Below, piece by piece: positions 58,923-64,000 of a stretch of 64,000 nucleotides of DNA (the first letter of the stretch is position 1; each line of letters begins with the position of its first letter). Made by a program: the position numbers and the translations under genes. The notes beneath the pieces are model-generated. The model did not search any database, was not told the origin of the DNA, and saw nothing but the letters and a program-made list of their open reading frames with translations. The DNA is from Perca fluviatilis (taxonomy: Eukaryota; Chordata; Actinopteri; Perciformes; Percidae): the NCBI RefSeq assembly GCF_010015445.1, contig NC_053134.1, positions 11,875,580-11,939,579 of the forward strand, given 5' to 3'.

Positions 58923-59221
58923 TCATCTGTACTGAATCAAATACTCTGGATATATTTGATTTGGATCAAAAACAACAAAGATTTTAGGATGTTTGATATT
59001 ATCCACACAGCTGTGATGAAAATTTTCAGAACTTCCATGATCAGGTTTTTGGAAATGAGATTGTCCAAAAGTTGATTTTCCGATTATCACCCGAGCCAAA
59101 AATATTATCTTAGTATTTTCCCCCTGTAGACCTCGCGTTTCCCTGCCATACAGCGGCAATGGATCCCTGCTGGCCGTGCTGTATTTGTCTGCATATGATG
59201 CATGTCTTGCAAAATATATTC
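58923..59221 (-). CDS. PARP11-like copy B, terminal exon 7
   Basis: The acceptor is TTATTAAG|GAATA. It encodes IYFARHASYADKYST, IIFLARVIIGKS, HHSCVDNIKHPKIFVVFDPN and QIYPEYLIQYR, then TGA. The donor-loop region is shorter and reworded relative to the neighbour, and the usual FARD is FARH. Confidence 0.9.
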
Positions 59222-60568
59222 CTTAATAAAAACAAAGAAACTCATATCAGTCAGATCTACATTTACAGTTATTGTTTTATTGTTTATATACTTTTAAGTC
59301 ATTTAACTTACCTCTGCCATACAAGTTGCCATGTTCTCCAGATAATCCTAAATCAAAGTTATACTTGCAAATGCTGTCAACATTTTTGATTTTGGTCCCA
59401 TGAAAGAGTCTTCTCTCCTGAATTTCTTTGACACCTTGGATTCTCATTAACTGTTTCTTTTTCCTTTGATACAATAAAAGAGAAGGAGCACTTTCATTAC
59501 AAAGAAAGGGAAATGATGAATGGGATAAAGGGTAGGGAGGGATACGTACTTACCGACAATATATGTCCCATAGGTCGAAATTCTGTATCCTGCTGATTGA
59601 TACAATGGATTTGCTCAACAGCCCTTCGGTCTTTATATAACCTGCCACAGTCTGATACTCAGGGCAGAGTTCACTCAGAGCAATTAACTGTAAAATAACA
59701 TATACTTATGTAAATAAATAATAATTAAAAATACACATGTAATAAGCACTCTACTGTGGTTCTAACTTGGTTTGTGTCTGTCTGCCTGTTGTGGCTCCAT
59801 ATACTGTAATTACTTGGTCACAACTTGCTTTACTAAATAGTATTAATAAATTAATTGTCAGTTATTGTCACCTGGTATGGACAAGTGGGGTCAACCTTTT
59901 CCCAAAAGACAGGAGGAGCACTGAAGCAAGAGCAACTGTGGGAGGAAACAGAAACTAGTTTCCACTGTGCTGAGTTTCACTTTCATTTGGTGAGAAACCA
60001 TACTCATTTATGTCTCAGTGTCGAGTGTAAATCATTTGTTACATTTGTGTTTTAAATATCATTTTACCTTCTCTCAATGTTGTAGCCCCGCTGGATTCTT
60101 CTTTGCCTTCCTGTTGCATTGTCAGTCTGTAACATTGCTGTACAAGAACACAGAAGTCATGTCAACTAAGTTCTTTATAGATACATGAGCAATCACTTGA
60201 CGTGAACAAGGAAATGTAGTCAGATACCTGCAAAATCGATCTTGCTGTGGCAGTTGAGTGAATGTGTATTTAACACCACTTTTGAGTTTCTTATGTAATC
60301 ATTTTCAATATCCTCACTTCTCAGGGGGTTATCGGGGTCATCCTGCAGGATGGACAGGAGGTACCAAAAGGTTAGCTATACCTCAGGCATTCTACTCTGT
60401 AGACATTTTTGTGATGTGATAAGATATTTAAATTCAGATAATGATAAAGAAATGTTCAAAATGTACCTCAAATCTGTGCCACCTTCCACAGTCTGCCAGG
60501 TAATACCAACACAATGTGGTGTCTGATGTGTCCATGTATTCCACTTCTTCATTGCCGCACATAGTCAT
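58923..60568 (-). CDS. PARP11-like mono-ADP-ribosyltransferase (WWE + PARP catalytic), complete tandem copy
   Basis: This is a predicted mono-ADP-ribosyltransferase using NAD+. Its seven exons, in transcript order, are 60568-60467, 60342-60228, 60137-60068, 59935-59872, 59687-59554, 59463-59312 and 59221-58923. They join in frame into 311 residues and a TGA; human PARP11 is about 330 residues. The WWE domain lies at about residues 10-90 (EYMDTSDTTLCWYYLADCGR and later HSKIDFA) and the catalytic domain at about 118-311. The PARP triad is H183 (LFHGT), Y215 (IYFAR) and I302 (NQIYPEYLI). An Ile in the third position is the mono-transferase pattern. The start ATG at 60568 has an in-frame TAA four codons upstream; an extra 5' exon is possible. 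MDTSDT plus the TGRQRRIQR motif (TTGKQR in human) point to PARP11 rather than PARP12 or TIPARP. It is more diverged than its neighbour. Confidence 0.88.
59312..59463 (-). CDS. PARP11-like copy B, exon 6 (NAD+-binding His)
   Basis: The acceptor is TATCAAAG|GAAAAAG and the donor AGAG|GTAAGT. The phase goes from 2 to 1, and the length of 152 bases equals the matching exon of the neighbouring copy. It encodes ERRLFHGTKIKNVDSICKYN and GEHGNLYGRG. The HGT motif carries the first triad residue. Confidence 0.9.
59554..59687 (-). CDS. PARP11-like copy B, exon 5 (start of catalytic domain)
   Basis: The acceptor is TTTTACAG|TTAATT and the donor TGTCG|GTAAGT. The phase goes from 0 to 2. It encodes LIALSELCPEYQTVAGYIKT and the signature RIQNFDLWDIYC (RIQNLDLWEFFC in human PARP11). 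Confidence 0.85.
59872..59935 (-). CDS. PARP11-like copy B, exon 4
   Basis: The acceptor is CTCCCACAG|TTGC and the donor TACCAG|GTGACA. The phase goes from 2 to 0. It encodes CSCFSAPPVFWEKVDPTCPY, aligned with PMPPHWENVNTQVPYQ of PARP11. Confidence 0.8.
60068..60137 (-). CDS. PARP11-like copy B, exon 3
   Basis: The acceptor is CTTGTACAG|CAATG and the donor AGAAG|GTAAAA. The phase goes from 1 to 2. It encodes MLQTDNATGRQRRIQRG, matching the MNLTTGKQRLIKR linker of PARP11. Confidence 0.8.
60228..60342 (-). CDS. PARP11-like copy B, exon 2 (WWE)
   Basis: The acceptor is CATCCTGCAG|GATGAC and the donor TTGCAG|GTATCT, exit phase 1. It encodes DDPDNPLRSEDIENDYIRNS and ends in CHSKIDFA. It aligns with the SSEDIEKSF and SYKIDFAEM parts of the human PARP11 WWE domain. 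Confidence 0.82.
60467..60568 (-). CDS. PARP11-like copy B, exon 1 (start of WWE)
   Basis: It starts at ATG 60568 and ends TTTGAG|GTACAT, phase 0, 34 residues. EYMDTSDTTLCWYYLADCGR followed by WHRFE is the first half of a WWE domain; in human PARP11 the same place reads MDTSDTQWGWFYLAECGKW. A second in-frame ATG lies two codons in. The assignment of the start is less certain than the domain. Confidence 0.8.
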
Positions 60569-60673
60569 GTAAAGAAATTAAATAGATATCACAACAAAAG
60601 CTAAATAAAGTTGTTTTACAACTGGTTTTCCTCTCTCTGGTGTGCTCAGGGAGCTAATAACGCTGACATCGGT

Positions 60674-60684
60674 GTTTCTCTTTA
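60674..60684 (-). promoter_or_regulatory. ISRE-like site upstream of PARP11-like copy B
   Basis: The plus strand reads GTTTCTCTTTA, one mismatch from the interferon-stimulated response element core GTTTCNNTTTC. It lies about 110 bases upstream of the predicted start codon. A second weak match (CAAAAAGAAA on the plus strand, against GAAANNGAAA) lies at 60807-60816. PARP11 and related genes are interferon-inducible in vertebrates, so the site is plausible, but such short matches also occur by chance. Confidence 0.3.
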
Positions 60685-60974
60685 AATGTCATTCATAGCC
60701 ACACCTCTGAGGTAGGCTGGCTTTCCTCATGTTGCAGTGGAAGAGCATGTGCCATTGTTACCAGCACAAGATCATTTATCATCAGTCTTTTTGTCTGAAA
60801 TATGTTCAAAAAGAAATAGTTTAATATGCTTATATTGGAATTGTTTTAGTTTATTAGTTGTGACATATGCAAACTACAGACACACACATATATGGCTTCA
60901 TACACCCCTACACTAACACACAGCTGTGGTGTTATGTGACTGTTACGCCACCTTGTGGCAAATGTGTTACTACT

Positions 60975-61129
<155 letters not shown>

Positions 61130-61967
61130 CAAAGCAATATTACATTTGGTGGTTAACTTTCATTACAGTACTATACATGTGCTGGCTACATTCAGTTTTT
61201 TAGATAAATTTACACCAGGTGCAAAGCTAACCTGCTTATTAGCAGGTGGTGACATCACACTCAGATGGTTTTAAGTCAAATGTGATGCTAGAACTGATCT
61301 TGTTTTGGTTTTGAATGAAACGCATACAAAATCCAGCCTCGGCCATTGTCAATTATCTTGAAGATTGAGGTCAATGGTCAGAAAAGATACACAGAAACAT
61401 ATTGCTCAAGGACCACAAGTGAACACGACATCTCAACTTTATGTCATTGTGACACAATTACAAAACCTTTCATGGAAAGGGGGAAAAGTCCATGCTAGTT
61501 TAAAAAAAAAAAAAGAAGAGGTAGAAGCGTGTTTTTTTTACCAAAAAAAAAAAATCCATGCCTACATAAAACGTTGTACTAGGTACACACAGATGGTGAT
61601 GTCCCTAAATGACAGGTCACGTTGCTGAAAGAGTGAGCAGGAATAAACATGGTGTGGTTTTTGGTTTCGTCATTTGGAATTATGTCTACATGACTTGTAA
61701 ATAAGCCCATGCGTGGCACTGTGGATGTGGAGGGGCTGTAGCCGATGGCAGGACATCACTTATTACCTACAAAGTGCCACTCTTATTTTAAAACAACTGT
61801 GCACAGATATTGAACAAGCAAGCGCAGATTTTTGCATTTAATACAAAATTTGCCACAAAGACTGATCTTTCGTCAGTATTTTCCTCGTTTTTTACGTCAA
61901 AGAAACATTCCGACCACAAGGTTCCCGTCTTAGAATATACTGTACAGTACAAACTGTACACAAAGTC

Positions 61968-62149
61968 TTTATTGTCTTCTTGGTTTTTTTCCCCCAAAGG
62001 CACTTTAGATGACCCATGCTCCAGTTAGGCACTGGATCCGACTGCAACGAAAAGGCAAATGTCCATTAAGCCGCTTCTTTTTCCAATTTTCATCCCGTCA
62101 TTTGATTATGTATCCGAAATATTTCCATGAAAAGTCTTCTTGTTAGGCT
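61968..62149 (-). other. parp11: PARP11 3' UTR with AATAAA signal
   Basis: Non-coding sequence follows the TGA, with an AATAAA on the minus strand at 61968-61973, about 180 bases after the stop. Cleavage would fall near 61950. Confidence 0.5.
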
Positions 62150-62466
62150 TCAGTAGAACTCAATCAGATACTCTGGGTAAATCTGATTGCTGTCAAAAAT
62201 GACATAAATCTTTGGATTGGCCATATCGTCCACACAACTATCATAAAAGTTGGTGAAGCTGGCATCCTTGGAGGGCGGTCTGCAGTACATAGGATGACCG
62301 ACCGTGTATTCTCCAACAAGCACTCTGGCCAGGAACATGGTCTTGTAGGACGGCTCACTAGCAAATATTGGTGGGGCGAGTCCGTGTCTCTGCAGGGTGG
62401 TGTGGTGCTTCCCTGTGGTGTGACAGAATTTACTGGAGTATTTGGCATCCCGGGCAAAGTAGCTCC
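62150..62466 (-). CDS. parp11: PARP11 terminal exon
   Basis: The acceptor is TTCCCACAG|GGAGC. It encodes SYFARDAKYSSKFC, TMFLARVLVGEYTVG, YDSCVDDMANPKIYVIFDSN and QIYPEYLIEFY, then TGA. It keeps a longer donor-loop insert than copy B (299 versus 317 bases). Confidence 0.94.
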
Positions 62467-63954
62467 CTGTGGGAAGAAAAATTGAATAAGATGTTAAACT
62501 CAGGCCCAAAAAGTGTGGTGAATTGTTTCATGATGTTACATCACAACACAGAAGGATCTACCTTTGCCATAGACATCACCATGGCTTCCTGTCAGCCGCC
62601 AGTCAAAGTTAAATGTACATATAGCTTGTATGTTGCTGTGTCCCGTGCCATGAAACAGCATTCGCTCCTCAATATCCAATGTGCGCTTGACTTTTCGCAA
62701 CTGTGTTTTCTTCCTTAGGGGAGAACCAATGAATGACAACACAGAGTACTGATCATAACTCTGTTACTGGTTTAAGATGTTGCTTCGAAATTACTTAAAT
62801 GCTTCAGTAAAAGTGAGAATGCTCTCAACTGGGTTTCATTCTGTTGATTCACTTTAACAGAAAGAAAAGCTTTGTCTGTCAAATCCCAATCACAGCAGAA
62901 TTCTCTGCTGACACAAACAAGCACTTTCCACTCACAACAATACAATTGTCTACCTGCAGAAGAATTCCCATAAGTCCAGGTTCTGAATCCTCTGGATAGA
63001 TTTAATTGGATGATCCATGGTCCTTTCATACAGTCTGGCGACTTCTTTAAATTCATAGGTGTCTCTTCCCAGCTGGATGAGCTGCAAAAACACAATCAGG
63101 CATGGGTTAAACAGTGAAAGTAATAGTGAGCTACACTGTCAACGTTTGGCTGGAAAGTAAAAAAGAAATAATGGCCCAAAGAACAGTAAAACAACTGCAG
63201 AGTGAGAATATGTTATTTTTTTATGTTATTTTAAATACAAAGTATAATGTAAAAACATTCATATGTTATTTCAATAATAACCAATAAAGAATCTGACTCC
63301 TCTGGGGAAAAATGCTAACCCTACTCACTACCACAATGTGTGTGTGTGTGTGTGTGTGTGTGTGTTGTGTGTGTGTGTGTGTACACACCACACTTAGTGG
63401 AGGTGTGTGTCACAGTAATGTGTGTTATTTTACTCACCTGATAGGGCTCATCTGTATTGATTCTCTCCCAATGACACGGAACAGGCAAGGCGAGATTATC
63501 ACAAATAAACCTGACAGAACAAGTGAAAGAGAGACAAGAGGGGTAAGTAACTAAAGTGTTAAAGCAATAAGACTAAGTGCATTAAGGAAATTAAGAATGC
63601 TATAAAGAAGAAAGCCTATTCTAAAATATCTGTGCCTGATGTACTTGCTCCTTTTGTTTTTGGAGAGATCAAACTTCAGGGTCAGCTGCAGAGCATCTCC
63701 ATATCATGGAGCTGGTAAGAATTTAGACTTTAAATCAAGGATTTCTGAGGCTGACACATGCTTGAACACTGACCTTTCATTTAAAGCATGATTTCTTTAC
63801 TCACAGCCTCATCCTGCCTGCTCCAATATAAATGTCTTTGTTTGATAAAGGGATGAATTAATTGTCAACAAATCTTACCTGAAGCCAGTTGCAGAGTGGA
63901 GGGAGCGTTTGATTGGCCGCTGCTTCCCGGTCGTTACATTTATCTGTCGCATCA
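62150..63954 (-). CDS. parp11: PARP11 (partial; 5' part beyond the right edge)
   Basis: This is a mono-ADP-ribosyltransferase; mammalian PARP11 acts at the nuclear envelope/pores and in interferon signalling. Exons seen, in transcript order, are 63954-63879, 63510-63438, 63081-62954, 62713-62562 and 62466-62150. They splice in frame to a TGA. Motifs include MRQINVTTGKQRPIKRS (human MKQMNLTTGKQRLIKRA), LPVPCHWERINTDEPYQLIQ, SIQRIQNLDLWEFFCRKK, ERMLFHGTG (triad His), GSYFARDAKYSS (triad Tyr), PPSKDASFTNFYDSCVDD and SNQIYPEYLIEFY (Ile in place of the poly-PARP Glu). The first visible exon is entered in phase 1; the WWE exons are off-window. The strong match to the linker makes PARP11 the best name. 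Confidence 0.93.
62562..62713 (-). CDS. parp11: PARP11 exon with catalytic His
   Basis: The acceptor is CCCCTAAG|GAAG and the donor AAAG|GTAGAT. It is 152 bases, phase 2 to 1. It encodes KKTQLRKVKRTLDIEERMLF then HGTGHSNIQAICTFNFDWRL. Confidence 0.93.
62954..63081 (-). CDS. parp11: PARP11 exon (start of catalytic domain)
   Basis: The acceptor is TTTTTGCAG|CTCATC and the donor TGCAG|GTAGAC. The phase goes from 0 to 2. It encodes LIQLGRDTYEFKEVARLYER and SIQRIQNLDLWEFFC. Confidence 0.92.
63337..63382. repeat. (GT)n microsatellite in a PARP11 intron
   Basis: GT run with one TT interruption, in the intron after the 63438-63510 exon. Confidence 0.95.
63438..63510 (-). CDS. parp11: PARP11 exon (pre-catalytic linker)
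   Basis: The acceptor is TTCTGTCAG|GTTTAT and the donor ATCAG|GTGAGT. The phase goes from 2 to 0. It encodes FICDNLALPVPCHWERINTD and EPYQ. A (GT)n microsatellite starts about 60 bases into the following intron on this strand. Confidence 0.9.
63879..63954 (-). CDS. parp11: PARP11 exon with TTGKQR linker
   Basis: The acceptor is CTCACCAG|TGATG and the donor TTCAG|GTAAGA. The phase goes from 1 to 2. It encodes VMRQINVTTGKQRPIKRSLH followed by SATGF. It is the first exon of this gene visible in the window. Confidence 0.9.
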
Positions 63955-64000
63955 CTGGTGAGGAATTCAACAAAGATTAGAGCCATACTCATGCGCAATT
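63955..64000 (-). other. PARP11 intron running off the window
   Basis: Sequence upstream of the 63879-63954 exon on the minus strand. The WWE-encoding exons must lie further right. Confidence 0.7.

Noticed and set aside
62772..63095. 107-codon minus-strand frame overlapping PARP11
   Set aside because: It is another frame over the real 62954-63081 exon and its introns.

Overview
This window is vertebrate, almost certainly teleost fish, nuclear DNA. It is AT-rich, and its genes have GT-AG introns. It carries long dinucleotide microsatellites and many short DNA-transposon derivatives, plus a tRNA-derived SINE of a type common in percomorph fish. The species cannot be named from the sequence.

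The main gene is TMTC2, an ER membrane protein of the transmembrane O-mannosyltransferase (TMTC) family with C-terminal TPR repeats. It is on the + strand and covers most of the window. Positions 1-22028 are the end of a very large first intron. Eleven coding exons then follow between 22029 and 52433, corresponding to exons 2-12 of a 12-exon gene. They join in frame into 831 residues plus a stop. Only the first exon, with the N-terminus and the probable catalytic Asp-Asp, lies upstream of the window. The 3' UTR runs to about 53.9 kb.

A gene-poor stretch of about 5 kb (53.9-58.5 kb) holds transposon remnants. Beyond it, on the - strand and converging on TMTC2, are two head-to-tail PARP11-like mono-ADP-ribosyltransferase genes. 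The proximal copy (58923-60568) appears complete: 7 coding exons, 311 residues, a WWE domain plus a PARP catalytic domain. The distal copy (62150-63954 and onward) is the closer match to PARP11 and runs off the right edge. Both share the same intron phases in the catalytic half, so they arose by DNA-level tandem duplication. The spacer between them contains a 153-bp (CA)n tract.

The introns are a catalogue of mobile-element scars. Several are precise enough to read target-site duplications. There are hAT-like elements with 8-bp duplications, one retaining a BED-type zinc-finger transposase fragment. There is a TTAA-flanked long-inverted-repeat element, a PIF/Harbinger-like MITE with TAA duplications, a solo LTR with 5-bp duplications, and a SINE with 11-bp duplications. 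I found no tRNA, rRNA, CRISPR or bacterial-type features.
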